The position numbers and the translations under genes are program-made. DNA of 64,000 nucleotides from Brachionus manjavacas. Taxonomy: Eukaryota; Rotifera; Eurotatoria; Ploima; Brachionidae. Below, piece by piece: positions 33,301 to 46,569 of this stretch. Below the pieces are notes generated by a model, which did no database searches, was not told the origin of the DNA, and worked only from the letters and a program-made list of their open reading frames with translations. Position 1 is the first letter of the stretch, and each line of letters opens with the position of its first letter. The DNA is taken from positions 913,501-977,500 of the forward strand of contig JAHQIY010000010.1 of the NCBI GenBank assembly GCA_019054805.1, in the 5' to 3' direction.

Positions 33301-36300
33301 TACATTAAAATAATTTGAATTAAATCAATATTAGTTTTAGGATCTAAAGATAAACTCTTTGAATTGAGATGATATTTTGAATAAATCATCAACTTAAAGA
33401 TGCAGTTCAAAAACTTGAAACACTATTTTTTTATTATATTTAATAGGGACACACTATTAAACTTTGCTTTTGAAACAGTTTCTTCAAAATTCTGTATCTG
33501 ATAGTTAATCAGTCAATGCGTAAAATTACAAGCTATTTCAAAATTACATTTAAGTAAATTATTATATAGTTTTAGAACAAAACTAAATTTACTTTTTTAA
33601 AGAAAAAATTATTTAAATAGAATAGTTAATTTTTTTTAAAAAAATTTCAAATTTATCTGAAGATCTTGTTTATAACTTAATTGAATAACTAAAACAAAGC
33701 ATTATCAATGGAATATTTTCAAAACTATTTTAAAATAATTTATTTATTATCTTTTTTCTTAAATTAGTTAAATTAGCTTAAAAAAATTTAAGAACAAAGC
33801 TAAAGTTTAACAAAATGAGAATTAAATAATTCACATAAATTTTTAAAAATATATTTTTAATTTAAATTATTTTATATAAAATTAACTAAATGCTAAGCAT
33901 TTAGTAAAAAACACATAGAATTTAAATAGATCAAAATTTTATTTATTTTGTTAATTTTATGTATACATTACTTTTAAACATTTTATGTTAAAATGTTTCA
34001 CTTCATTTTTAAGGAAATGTTAAAAATTATTTTAAAGTAAAAAAAGGTTGTAATCGAGAGAAACAGAGATTTATCAGATCATTAATTTCGTTTTTTGATA
34101 TGGTTTTTTAATTTAATTGTGTATATGCTTTTTTTTATTAGTTAAAATTACTAAGTTGTAAATAAAATTTCCATTTTTGACTTTATTTGACTTTTTTTGA
34201 CCGAAAATAACAATATTTTACGTAAATTTTGGTCAAAAAAATAAATTCGATTTTAAAAACTTTCAATGAAAAAAAATAAAAAAAAAATTTTTTTTTTACG
34301 GAATTTTCGATTTTTTCCAAAAATTTTGGAAATTTTGTGTTTGACAAAATTTGACTAAAAATTACGTAAAAAAACGTTAATTTTCGAAATTTTACGTCAA
34401 ATGACGTTTTCTAGAATTTGTCATTTCACGAAATTTATCGTCAAATTTGGTGAATTAACGTAATTTTACGTAAAATATTGTGAATTCATCGTATCATAGC
34501 AGCACTGTACTGTTAATTAATTCATTGGAGCATTTGCTATTTTTTGTTTATATTTAGGTAAAAATGGTAAATTTTCGTCAAAAAATTTTCATGATATTAA
34601 CTAGAATTTTTATATTTATTTGTTAAAAAGTCATAGAGTAAAAATTTTCTGATTTGTGGAACAAACTTAAGTGATTGATGAAGAAAAATGATCTAAATAA
34701 GGGCTTTCAAAATTTCATAAGTCATTGATTTCATAAGAATGTCCACATATCACTCACCTAGTAACATTAAATAATAACAAAAAAATTGAAACATAAATTT
34801 TAATAAAAATTAACAAAAATTTATTTATAAGAGAAAGTAATTGTCAAACAATTTGTGCTAAAGTGATCTTTTTTATTAACCTGATGTATATGTGCACTTT
34901 TCTTCATCATGATTTAAAATATCTAGAGAAAGTTAACTATTTTTAAAAGATTTATATCCATTTTTTTCAAATAAAATTTAGTTTTTATTAAATTTTAATT
35001 TTCTTACATTATATGCGAATAAAAAATAAAATTTTTATATAAATTTGTAAACCTCTTTTTTTATTTTAAATTCCATTTAAAAACTTAAAGCATCGGCGAT
35101 TATGCTCACTTGTCTAATTGTTCCATCTTTTCTAAAACTGACACTTAACAAGAGCATTGATGATGGATTTAACTAATAAATCTTATTTTAAAATATAGTG
35201 ATTGAAAGAATAATTAATATTATTTTTTAAACTATTTAATTTTAAGTACCGAGCTAAAGTCGAAAATAAATTAAAGTAAAATATAACAAGATCAAAATAA
35301 GTTAATAAAAAATAAAGTACAAAATTAAAATAAATAAATTGAAATTAGAAATTGATCAGTAATTAGATTGAAATTAGTAATCTTTTATCATAAATTTCAA
35401 TAAAATGTTATGAAGGTCATGAAAAGTTTAAAAAAATCTCATAAAAAATAATAATTTATAAAACAACAATTAAATCTAACCAGGTTACAAAAAATAAATA
35501 TAAAAATATTTTCATTTTCCTCCTACTTCTTTTATATATCGCACTTTAAATTAATAATTTGAGGACCATTACTTTTATTAATTTTTTGGTCATTAATTAA
35601 TCTTGAACCGACTTGTTTATTAATTGGCCAACATTTTCTTACATAAAACTTTAAATGAACATTAAAAAAAAATATTCTCCACAGATGTGAAAAGGCCCAA
35701 ATTTTTTTCTTACCTTAATGAAAATAAAAGATGCCTCAAATTTAAAAATAAACTCATTAACACACGCTTTTGAAGATATTTTATTAACATTTTCTTTGCT
35801 TTAAAGTATCCATGAATATCTATTAATGAATTTTTTCTAGAATGAACTACGAGACTTGGATCAATTTGCGCAGGCCGTTCTGCATGGCAAAGGATTTGAT
35901 CGCTGGTTTGACAAGTCATTTAACATGATCGTGACCAAAAATGGTCGCGTAGGTCTCAATGTGGAGCACTCATGGGCTGATGCACCAGTCACTGGACACA
36001 TGTGGGAAAATATCATCTATCATGAGTACTTCACTTATGGCTATGATGAGTTTGGTCATTCACGTGGTCAGATTAGATTCGAAGAACTACCCAATCCAAT
36101 TCGACTCAAATGGGAAATTAGCTCCAAACTTGAGGAAGCCATTATGTCTAGCTATGCCGTGGCTGATAAGCTTCTGAGCGATGTTGACTTGCACATTTAC
36201 GTACATGACATATTTGGCAAAGGCTTTTCCAAGCAGTGTAAATGTTCACCAGATGCGTTTGTACAGATGGCACTTCAGTTGGCTTATTACAAAGACATGG

Positions 36301-38399
36301 GAAGATTTAATCTAACTTATGAGGCATCAATGACCCGATTGTTTAGAGAGGGTCGCACTGAAACTGTTCGCTCGTGTTCCATCGAGTCCCGTGAATGGGT
36401 GCTGAGTATGTGCAATGAGAACGTGAGCAATGCCGAGAGAATTAAGCTGTTTAGAAAAGCCTGTGACTATCATGTCCAGCAGTATCGAGATGCCATGACT
36501 GGCAAAGGAGTTGACAGACACCTGTTCACTCTTTATGTTGTATCAAAATATTTAGAGGTTGATACTCCATTTTTGAAAGAGATTCTTAGTGAACCATGGA
36601 GATTGTCCACTTCTCAGGTGATTGTTTTTTTTTATTTTTTGTTCTTATTTTAGGGTTTGGGGCTTGATTTTAGTATTTAAAAAAAATCTAATTTCCAAAA
36701 GTATTTAATATTGAAATTTACGATTGGCCTATAGAAAAAAAATCATAGAAAAGTCACATATCAAATTTCCACAAAAAAATATGATCAATGATATCATGTC
36801 GCTTTGATTTATTCACTTTACTCAGCCCGTTTCTTGATAAAAATTTTATCTGTTTTTTTTTGGTACATAAATATCATTATTTATTTTCAATTTACGCCAA
36901 TTCTAAAAAAAATTTAATAAAAAATAGATTATGTCTAATTGAGCTTCTTAAAAAAGTTAAAAAATCTAATTAATAATAAAAAAAGGCGAACAAACTGGTT
37001 AAAACTTATTTACTGAAATTAACTTTTTCTTTATTTTTATAGATTTTATAGATTAATTTTTGACCTATGAGGTCAAAATAATTTTTTTTTTAAATAAATA
37101 TTAATAAAAATTTTCGTTAATTTGGCGATCAGCAATTTTGTAATGAAAATGTTCACTAAATCAACATGATACCATTGATCACATTTTTTTTAAACATTTG
37201 ATAAAATTATCGACATGACTAGGGGTATCGTATTTATTAAAAAAAATGACTCAAGGTTCAGCTGATTGAAGATAAAACGCGCCTTTTTCAGTATACAGAA
37301 AAGTTTTTTATTTTAATGTTTTAAGTTCACATAAAAAATAAAGAATCATATAAAAATTTATATTTATTTGGAATATTTGATTTAAAATTGATTTATTTTT
37401 TTTAATGCTTTGGACACCAAAGTTGCTTATTAAATTCTTCAATTGTAGGTAATTATGATAGTTTTTCTTTGAATATGAGTTGCATAGCTTAAGTATTCAT
37501 TGATCAGTAGAGACGAGGTTTAAGATTGAATTTATGATGGTTTGGTTTGTGAATTATCATGTTCTTGAGATTTTCTTAGATGAGACCATTTATGGAAGCA
37601 TGCTATACTGAGATTTAGGGTGAGGGGTAGAGTCAAACAAAAATGATTTTTCAAGAGAGAAAGTCATACAAAATTGCTCTTTTTCAGGAAAGTTAAACAA
37701 AAAATCCCAAACTGGACACAAAACTGGGATAAGGTCAAACAAAAATTTATCTAAAATTTTAAAATTCATAGATTTTTTTTTTAAATCCAAGTTCTGAGTT
37801 AAAGAAGTTTGTAATTCATTTGAATTTATCTTAAACGGAATTAAACGGAGCAATCTAAAATTGTGGTCTTTAGCTGATTAAAATCCTCATCATTTTTTCC
37901 ATCAAAAATTTCATTTAGGTACCAGAAATTTTTTTTATAAACTAATTGTTATTAGATATTCTAAGGTTAGTAATTAAATTTTGGAAAAATTTGGTAATTT
38001 TAAAGATTAATTTTAATTTTGAGAAAAAATAAAACTAGCAATTTTTTAATAAAAATAAAGCTTTTGAACTAATGAAATTAAAAATTTCTTCGATTTTAGA
38101 CTCCATCAAATCAAACAAATATCATCGATCTGAATAAATTTCCCGAGTTCATTTCATGCGGTGGTGGTTTTGGTCCAGTAGCTGATGATGGTTATGGAGT
38201 GTCTTATGTTTTTACTGGCGAGGATCTTTTATTTTTTCATGTTTCATCAAAAAAAAGCTGTGAATTGACCGTAAGCTTCAAAAAAAATTTGATACCTTTA
38301 ATCCGAAATAATTAAATTAAATTAAATCTCAAGGATTCAACACGCTTTTCAGAAGCGATTAAACAATCTCTATTGGCAATCAAACAGCTATTCGAATAG
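30379..38399 (+). CDS. CPT1: Carnitine O-palmitoyltransferase 1 (mitochondrial outer membrane)
   Basis: Transfers long-chain acyl groups from CoA to carnitine, the rate-limiting step for mitochondrial beta-oxidation. Four exons: 30379-31668, 35841-36617, 38100-38270, 38334-38399; introns are GT-AG and the joins are in phase 0. They give 768 codons (767 aa); vertebrate CPT1A is 773. The protein begins MAEAHQ, as in vertebrate CPT1, preserving Glu3 and His5 of the malonyl-CoA-sensing N-terminus. Two membrane segments follow (about residues 55-70, LVIISILTAL; and about 104-122, ATVLLASAGWMTAVL). The catalytic His is residue 473 in VEHSWADAPV. Further signatures: [59 protein letters not shown] and GGGFGPVADDGYGVSY. 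The 4.2-kb first intron holds a 5'-truncated LINE in reverse orientation. The gene is intact. Confidence 0.97.
32207..33064 (-). mobile_element. 5'-truncated LINE (CR1/L2-like), family A, in CPT1 intron 1
   Basis: The minus strand starts at the FADDSKLI motif of the reverse transcriptase (about 33050), continues through LEALTEWSTTWQMLFNIEKC and KDLGVTFASNLKFSRHI to VRPHLEYATVVW, then shifts frame once near 32635. It resumes at LEKVQRRATKFVPRIRNFSY and ends with REWNSLPETAINAVNQFKNS and a stop at 32333. The 3' UTR contains two hairpins (plus-strand 32257-32279 and 32240-32253) and an ATT-repeat tail (about 32210-32233). One frameshift and no stops in about 220 codons indicate a relatively young copy. 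Confidence 0.85.
33065..35840. other. Rest of CPT1 intron 1
   Basis: A/T-rich intron sequence with no gene. At about 34200-34600 it has the TTTACG/CGTAAA-rich composition seen in the foldback at 27820-28017, here without clean inverted arms. Confidence 0.4.
37631..37750. repeat. Degenerate 30-bp tandem repeat in CPT1 intron 2
   Basis: Units beginning AGTCAAACAAAAA, AGTCATACAAAAT, AGTTAAACAAAAA and AGGTCAAACAAAAA start at 37631, 37662, 37691 and about 37732, so the spacing is about 30, 30 and then 40 bp. The rest of intron 2 (36618-38099) is A/T-rich with nothing recognised. Confidence 0.45.
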
Positions 38400-39199
38400 T
38401 TTTTTTTTCACTCCTTAACCTATGAGATCAAGTATTTTAAAGGTATATCATTCAATTGTTTTTCGTAAGTCAAAATCCTTGCAGTTTACGAAAAGCATTT
38501 GTATTTTTATCTTATTTATTATATAAAAAAATTTTGTGATAAAATAATTTTTTTGAATCTAAATAAATAAAAAGTAAAAATCCACATCTGCTTATTTTGA
38601 ATTAACAGCTTTCTATTTAATACTTATTTGACGTCAAATTTATCGCATAATTTTAAAATCAAATCCTAAAATATAAGCTTGTCATGGTGAGTATTTTTCT
38701 TTAATTTTCCATTGATTTTAATGAGATAATGCCAGCAGTTTTATTAAGCTATCAGTTAATAAATTTAAATTATCAGTAATCAGTATATTTGCTCAGTTTT
38801 TATTAAAAAAGCAAAGTATTATTTTTTAACCATAAATTGCAAAAATTAACTACCAAAATATAAATTTGTTTGATACTTTAAAATATTTATTAATAAAAAA
38901 AATGAAATTTTCCAATATCATTTAAATTCGTTTCAAAGAGTTTATCTTTAGATAGTAAAATTGTAGAATATGAAAAATTTTTTCAGGCAAAAATGTGTGA
39001 TCTTAAGAACACAAATTAATATAATCAAATCAAGGTACCTTTTTAGAGAATCGAGTGAGAAAAACAGTAAAATCCTAGAACTACTCCTCAAATCATATTA
39101 AAAAAGATTGTATTTTATAAAAAAAAAATTTAGAGCACAAAATGAATAATAATTATTGAAATTAAAAAAAATTAACTCTTCAAATTAAAATTAGATATT
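38400..39199. other. A/T-rich region downstream of CPT1
   Basis: No feature recognised apart from the probable CPT1 3' UTR. Confidence 0.35.
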
Positions 39200-39320
39200 T
39201 CATTGAATTTTTTAGAAAACACTTAATCTTTGTCTTATTTATTACATTTTATATTACATTAAATTTTTTTTTTACATCGCCTTCAAGGCGTTCATTGAAA
39301 TAAATAATAATAATAATAAT
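39200..39320 (+). repeat. LINE-type 3' end, family C (copy 2)
   Basis: Plus-strand copy of the repeat at 130-262: shared A/T-rich block, hairpin CGCCTTCAAGGCG (39278-39290), TTCATTGAAATAA, then an AAT tail (39303-39320). No protein-coding sequence is attached. Confidence 0.6.
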
Positions 39321-39850
39321 CAAATAAATAAGAAAGGTCACGAATTTTTCAGAACACCAAATTACATACTAACGGGTGTTCAAAAATGAATGGACTTTTT
39401 TTAAATTGAAAAAAAAATATTCATTCTAATCAAAGAGCTATGAAATTTTATGCAGGTACAACTTAGCTTCTAATGTAAATATATTAATTATTATCAGGTT
39501 CCAAAAGTCCAGAAATTAAAAAATCTATAAAGGCAAAAATACAAAAATGGTTCTTTAAAAAAGCTAAGGGTAAGAAAATTAGAACAGGCTTACGAAACTT
39601 AATGTTTTTAACTTTAAAATTAAAATTTTTAACAATAATACTATAATTAAATTCTGCAAGATTATTTAGTTTTATTAATAAATAAATTTAGATAACCAGA
39701 CCTTAGTTTAATAGCTGATTATAAAGCAGCTTTTTAAACTTTCTTTAAAAACCATTTTTGTATTTTCTGCCTTTACAGATTTTTTAAACTTCTCGACTTA
39801 CTTATTTCAAGCAATATTTTTACAAGTCATTAGGTTAAGTGGCCTTATAG

Positions 39851-40815
39851 TAAAAATATGCAGTATGACTCAAAAATACTCGGTATAGTTAATAATGTTA
39901 ATGAGAGAGCGATGTTACAGAAAGATCTGGATGCAGTATGTCAATGGATAGAGGTTTGGCGTATGGGACTGTGTGCTAACAAATGTTAAGTAATGCATTT
40001 CGGCAGACTAAATGAAAGACATAAAAATACACAAAAAAACAACAGGAATGTTATACTAGCGACCACAGAGTGTGAAAGGAATCTTGGAGTGATGGTTTCA
40101 TCAGATTTAAAATGGACCAGCCAAGTGAAAAGCGTTGTGCGAAAGCGAGTAGGGTACTTGGAATTCTAAAGCGAACCCTTACAAGTAGAGAGGAAAGACT
40201 TTGGGTAAGATTGTATATATCCATGGTAAGACCTCATTTATATATTACGCAGTGCAGGCTTGGAATCCAAGTATGAAAATGGACGTGAATGCGTTGGAAA
40301 AGGTGCAAGAGAGGGCAACAAAAATACCTTTGTCTGTAAGAAACATGCCGTATGAAATGAGGCTGACAAAATTAGGACTGACAAAGCTGAGTGAAAGAAG
40401 AGTGAGAGGGGACTTGATTGAAATGTACAAATTAGTGAATGGAATAGAAAAGGTAAGCTTGGTCAAGAATCTAGTGAATAAATCAGAAAACAAGGGACCA
40501 GCCGGGGCGTTAACAGGAAATAGCATTAGAGTTCAAAGAGAAAGTTTCCCAGCTGAAATTGAAAAAGATTTTGCGGCTGCAGTAAATGCCAGACATGTAT
40601 TTTTCTCAAACAGAGTAGTTCCGCATTGGAATAAGTTGCAAGAAAATTTGGTGAAATCCAAGTCAACCGCTAATTTTAAAATGGCTTTAGATAAGTTCAA
40701 TGGAATCGGCTGCTACAGCTCTACACGGCCAATTGGCGATGATGGGCTTAGACAAACTACATGTTAGGTGTCGCAGCAAGACTACTACTACTTTGCTGCA
40801 AAAATTTAGAAATTA
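39851..40815 (+). mobile_element. 5'-truncated LINE reverse-transcriptase copy, family B
   Basis: Begins just after the catalytic FADD position and runs through LQKDLDAVCQWIEVWRMGLC, ECERNLGVMVSSDLKW and KRTLTSREERLWVRLYISMV, into an open frame (40201-40767). That frame contains LEKVQERATKIPLSVRNMPY, ERRVRGDLIEMYKLVNGI and FFSNRVVPHWNKL. Stops and at least two frameshifts break the first third. The 3' end has a short ACT-repeat tail (40780-40791), framed by GCAGCAA/TTGCTGC. The segment resembles the LINE at 57172-58480 (RRVRGDLIE versus RRKRGDIIE). Confidence 0.8.
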
Positions 40816-41384
40816 ATTATTTTATTTATCTAAAATTATTTATTTATTGAGTTTGACGAAAAATTGAGCGAAAAAAAGAAAAAAATTAAATTCAAAGTAT
40901 TTTTTTATTTTACAATTTGATATATCATACTTGGCATAAAAATATGATATAACTCTTGAATTTTTATAATTTAAAAAATTCCTTTAAAAATTAAAAATTA
41001 AAATTCGCTTCAAAAGTTTAGAAACTCGGATAATCCAAAATATTAAATAATTATATCTTTCTTTTAAACACTTAAATGATTAATTCATACATAGATCTTA
41101 ATTTTGAATAAATTGTGCTCCTAAACTGCTTGATTTAAAATACTCTACAACTACAGATGTCCTTTCAAAATAAAATTACCAAAAAAATAGTATATTGATA
41201 CGTAATAATTTTTGAGGAAATTTAAGTTAAATTTAAATTTTTATTTTAAATAATTTTTGATCATAAAACGCTAAAAAATGATCAGGGGCTCATTTTAATC
41301 TGTTTTTTTTGCCCTTTAAAGTGACCTATTAAACATGCATATAAACATCAAACATAAACATCATCAAAAATCAAGTCTTTATTC

Positions 41385-41648
41385 GTGAAACCACTATTCC
41401 AAAACAACTACACGTTTGAACTCCTGCAATCGATCGAGAATAGAGAAAATGAAATAAAAAGGATCTTAAAAACTCAGGATAAATTAGAAATTGGGAAAAT
41501 AAATGAAAAAATTAAAGAAATAGGTGGTGAAAAAAAAATAATGTCAAAGAATGGCATAAGTGAGTCAATAAAAAAATACTTTGTAATGATGAATAACAAC
41601 CATCAACATGGAAAAACAGTTCTCAACCTTCTTATAAAGGCATTCTAA
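41385..41648 (+). other. Unassigned ORF, possibly coding relic
   Basis: 87 codons with a charged, helical translation (FELLQSIENRENEIKRILKT). Composition is a little less biased than the flanks, but no family is recognised, the true ATG is uncertain and there is no clear splice context. It may be a fragment of a decayed gene or chance. Confidence 0.2.
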
Positions 41649-44600
41649 AAAACGTAGAAAAAACAATTGCTAATTTATTTGTAAGTTTAAATGAATGATT
41701 AATTAATAGATAAATTTTTTTTTTATATTTTTTATGCTTTTTATTGTGCAAAAATTAAATCTCTTATATGTACAAATCATTATTTTAATTGAAACTAAAT
41801 TAACAAAAATATCATTTAATTTTTTTTTGTTTCTTTTATCATTTTGTCTTGAATTTCACAAAACCAATTTAACTGAAATTTAATTGAAATAAAACTGACT
41901 TGAATTTAAAAAAAATAAAAGCTAAGACTTTGAATTTCAATTTTTGTTACTTTGACTGACAAGACTGTGCCGAATGCTGCAAAACAGTATTCAAGTCAAA
42001 AAGATTTAAAAAAGAAAAATTTGAATAATAAAATTTTTTGGTTGGCACATTGCTATTCTTTATCCTAAATAATAAATTGTATTAAAGCATTTCTCCTAAT
42101 GAATTATTTATTTTAAAACATGATAAATCCACAATTCTCAGTATTTAATCAAATTTTTTATGAATTCTTTCAACATTCAACAAGTATAATTTGCATTTTT
42201 AAGCCATTATAGTATTTTGACTCACCTTTATCGTTAATTACATACAAATTGCAATAAATAATTATTTTAGATAATTTTTTGTTAAATTTAGCAAGAAAGA
42301 ATAATAAAAAACATATAATTCATCATTTATTTTCTCATATTCTCTTAATTTGATAATTTCTTTCTGTTCTGCGAGATTTTTATTGAATTAATTTTTTCTG
42401 GCTTATTCTAGCTTTTAAATAGAATTTATTTAAACTTATTTTCAATCATCAATTTAACTTAATTGTGTATGCTTTGATTGTTATGTTTTTCATTTGAATG
42501 CCTATAGACGAACAAAAATACTCAGTCGATGTAATTGATCGTCTCGAACTTGAATTATATCAATCTTAATTTCATTATTAAAATCGAATACATAATTATT
42601 TCTCAATTTTTATTCTCATTTTTCAAATTAAATTTTTAAATCTTCCATCTTTTATTTGGCCAAAACACCTAAAGCCAAAATTAAATTAATTTCTAGGTAA
42701 GAAACCATATGCATCTACCTGAATCCATTTTCATTAACTGAAAAAGAAAGAAAAAAAATGGCTAAAAATGATGCCAGTGTTTCTTTGAAAACTTTTTTAA
42801 TTGACAAAAAGAAAATTTTTCATTTATATATTTTTTGAAGTCTTTTGAAATAAATATTGTTTTTTGTTAATTGTATAATTAATAAAAATTTTTTTTTCTA
42901 ATATAAAATCATGTAAGATGGTCTAAGTAGGTAACCTTTTTTTTTTGGATATTTTAAATCTAAGCTTAGTTGGGTGCCAAAAATCAAAACTTTATCCCCC
43001 CTTTTGCCCCAAGATTTTGACTCGCCAACTCGACAACGATGACGTAAAGACTAAAAGAGGTTAATTGGGTTGACCACGTTTCTCCATATTTTTTAATCTT
43101 TAACCCAGTAACAAACACATTTACCCCAAATTTTTACCCTTTATTCCGTATTTTTTATTTATTTTTTTTAAATTTAAAATTCCTATTTAGATATTTTTTG
43201 TTTTTTTTTTCTCTAATAAAGCTTAAAATTAATTTTTATTTCCAAAATTGAAAACAAAAGAGTTAAGCTAAGTGGATTTAATTTTAGGAAAAAATGGGTT
43301 ACTTTTAGGCTAAATAAGTCGAAACCCGATTTACTTTTAAGCTTCTTAAAAAAAACCTTTAGATATTTCGAAATTGATAATAATGAAATTATATTTTTTT
43401 ATTTTTTAGTTTGTTTTTAATTTAAAGAGAAAAAGGCAAGTCAATTGTAAACAATTTGTACTTTTTTTTTTAATTTCGAATTAATAATTTAATCGAATTT
43501 CACTCCTTTACGAAAAATTAATTTTTAACTAAAATTTTATGTTTTGAACTGAATTTTATATCAAAAATAATTTTAGATATTTTAGGGATTCTTAACTACC
43601 AAAAATAGTTTCGACTTTAGACGTTTTTGACAAAAATCGGTATAAAAACATGATCTTCAAAAGTTGTCATCCTTTATTTAATTTTTATTAAATTAAATAA
43701 ATTTTTGTTTTTAATTAATAAAAGAAGAAATCAAAAATAAAACTAAAAAATTGTTATTCTTTGAAGTAATTTTCTTATTGTAAATGTCTAGTTTAAAAGA
43801 AATTCATAAATTAATCGAAGATCATGATTTTTTTATGCTTCAAGTAGAAAAATAACTTTCTTGTATTTGAGGTAATACAGTAAATAATTTAGAAATATTT
43901 AAAAACAATCTTTTTATTTTAGAATTAAGAAGATTAATGATGAATGCTTTATATTTTATGCACGTTTTTGAAAACAAAAACAAAAATATTACGTAAATTA
44001 TTTAGGAAAAAGGAAATAAATAACAAAAAATAAAAGAAATATCACAATTGTATACAGTAAATTATGTGGATTCTGTTATAAGTAAAAAAAAAACTAATCA
44101 AAAATTTGTTATAAATTTTATTTTTAATTTTTGGTCTGCTTTTTGATTGACATTTTAAATTAAAATTATTTTTACTGAAGACTTTTTTAAATTATTGAAT
44201 TTACATTTGTCCAGTTTTAATTTTAACCAGCCATGTATTTACCAAATTAGTAAGCCGACTGATTGTAAATTTAGGAATCAATTTCAGATTTCAATTGAAC
44301 TTAGAATTTTAGAAGATCATTAGAGATCATTAGAATTATTTTTTTTAACAGATTTTTTGTTTAAATTTATTTGTTTTTTCTTGAAGAAATAATCAAAAAT
44401 GAAGAAATTAAAAAAATTATTCTCCTAAAGTAAATTAAAAGATCTGTTTTAAAAAACTCAATGAACTTGAAATGAAAAGATTTTTTTCTGTAATAATTCA
44501 GGTAGTTCATTTTAAAACTGAATAGCCCACTGAATTAAAAAAAATTAAATTCAGATTTTTGTATCTCTCAAAAGCTTATGAAATCATTGATTATATCGAG

Positions 44601-45900
44601 TTTAGAATTTAAAGAAAAAAAGAACTTGCTAAAGATTACAAAATTTTTTATTTAGATAATAAAAAAAGGGCGTTTAACTGAAAGTTAGAAAATATCATTT
44701 AAAATCATGAATAAATAATTTAACAAAAAGACTGCCTCTTTGGTAATTAACATAGAGAAAAATTAAAAAAATTGAAATTTTTAATAAAAACAGATAATGG
44801 AAAAAAAATTTGTAAAAAATTAAATAAAACAAATAAAAAATTTGGTTTATTTCAATATAATATCAATTGGTGATAGATTATAATTTATCAGCTTTAACTT
44901 TATTTACAGCACCTTCATAAGATTTACTCCTACTTCATTGACTTTAAATTAACTCTTCATGAAAAAAAATTTTTAAATATATTTACTAGTAAAAAATCTA
45001 TTTTTAATTATAAGAGATTGTATTAAATAATAAAAAAAAAGTTAGAATAAAAATACTAACACATCTACAGAAAAGAAAAAACTCTTAATTAATACTGCTT
45101 GTTATTTTAATTCCAAAATATTAATTAACTGTGCTAAGTCGTCAATCAAGTATAGAAAAAGAATGGAGAATTAGCAAAATCGTTTTCCGATTATTACAAC
45201 AAAAAAATCAAAACTTATCATTATTAAACTATAATCACATTTAATTAATTAAAAAAAATATTTTATCAAGTGCCTAATTTTCAGGTGTTTATGTCATTTT
45301 TTTAAAATTTAAAATAAAAATAATTTATTTAAAGATTAAGTGGATTTAGAAAAAAATAACATAAATCAATCGTCGAGAGCCTTTAATGATCTTGATTAAT
45401 CAGAATTTTTCAAATTTTTTCTCATTTACTAATCAATTTATCTTATTAAATAAAACTTATGAGAAAATAATCTAATAATATGATATGAACTGGCTGCGAT
45501 TTTTATTTCTTTTTGAAACGCAAAGTTGAGCATATTTGCTTAATAGACTTCAACGAATTGATTATCTAAAATCGCATGCCAAATTAGATTCAATCAATAT
45601 AAGCAATTATTATATTTTTATCTATCAAAGGCATCCTCATGTAAGCTTTTATTTCTCATCTGTATTCGAGGTCTTAGATAAAGGAGATTCCGTATCTAAT
45701 TAACCAAGTTCCTATTTCATAGCAACTTTAAGAATAAAATCATCTTTATTATTATGAGCAATTTTAAAATTATAAAATTACTAAGTTTGAGGAAATGTAC
45801 GAGAACATGTGATTCCTTGAATACAATCAACAGACTGTCAAAAATTCAAGAACAAGTCTTAAAGTAAAGTAAAATTGTCGATAGTCTAAAATGTAAGCTT
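41649..45900. other. Long A/T-rich gene desert
   Basis: About 4.2 kb with no supported gene or RNA. Near 43784-44010 a stop-riddled stretch (MSSLKEIHKLIEDHD ... NNLEIFKNN) looks faintly protein-like. Confidence 0.4.
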
Positions 45901-45919
45901 CAGAGTTGGTCAAAAGTCA
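45901..45919 (+). repeat. Solo end of the 3576-3853 element family
   Basis: CAGAGTTGGTCAAAAGTCA, identical over 19 bases to 3576-3594. No inverted partner was found within the following kilobase. Confidence 0.45.
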
Positions 45920-46569
45920 AAGTCAAGTCTGATTTATTCATTTCATTAAAAAATGTATTCTATTTCTTGTTATTAATGAATTTTAAATCTCAAATTTTAA
46001 TTTTGATAAACTATGATCACATTTTACAATTACATTTTTACAACTGATTTTTTTATTTGGAAAAATATAAAAGAGCACTAAATGAGGCATTCTAAAATTA
46101 AATATAAAAAATTCTCACCTACAAAAAATATTTTTTGTTACAAATATTAAATGATTGATTTAGAAAAACAAATAAAGACTCTTAATTTGTTAAATTAAAT
46201 TTTATATTTTTATTTTCTGTCATTAATTAAATTTTAAGATAGCAATTTTTTTTTTGAGAATTTTTTATCTTTAATTTTAATTTTTCAAAAAATAAATAAA
46301 GTATTTTTGTTAAATTTGCAGAGAATTTTATAACGCTAGTTAATGGTCATAATAGAAATTATTTAGTTAAGAGCGTAAAAATCCAAACACGCCATTATAT
46401 TAATATTTTTTTCAAATTTAAACTGTAATCTTTTATTATGTAATTCTATTTCTGTATTCTTGCATATTTTTACTTTGTAAAATTCATGTACATAATACTT
46501 ACTTAATTCCACATAATACTTTCTTAGATTAAATTAAACAATGACTCTTACTGAACTAAAAAAAAAAAA

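Noticed and set aside
30379-38399. Lipid-metabolism gene cluster with HACL1
   Set aside because: CPT1 and HACL1 are over 15 kb apart with unrelated genes and transposons between them; no evidence of co-regulation.
40773-40799. Hairpin GCAGCAA/TTGCTGC as the LINE 3' structure
   Set aside because: It encloses the ACT tail rather than preceding it, unlike the other copies; the right arm may be genomic flank and the pairing coincidental.
43784-44010. Possible ISXO2-type transposase relic
   Set aside because: A few peptide blocks faintly resemble such proteins, but stops are frequent and there are no Cys pairs, inverted ends or target duplication.
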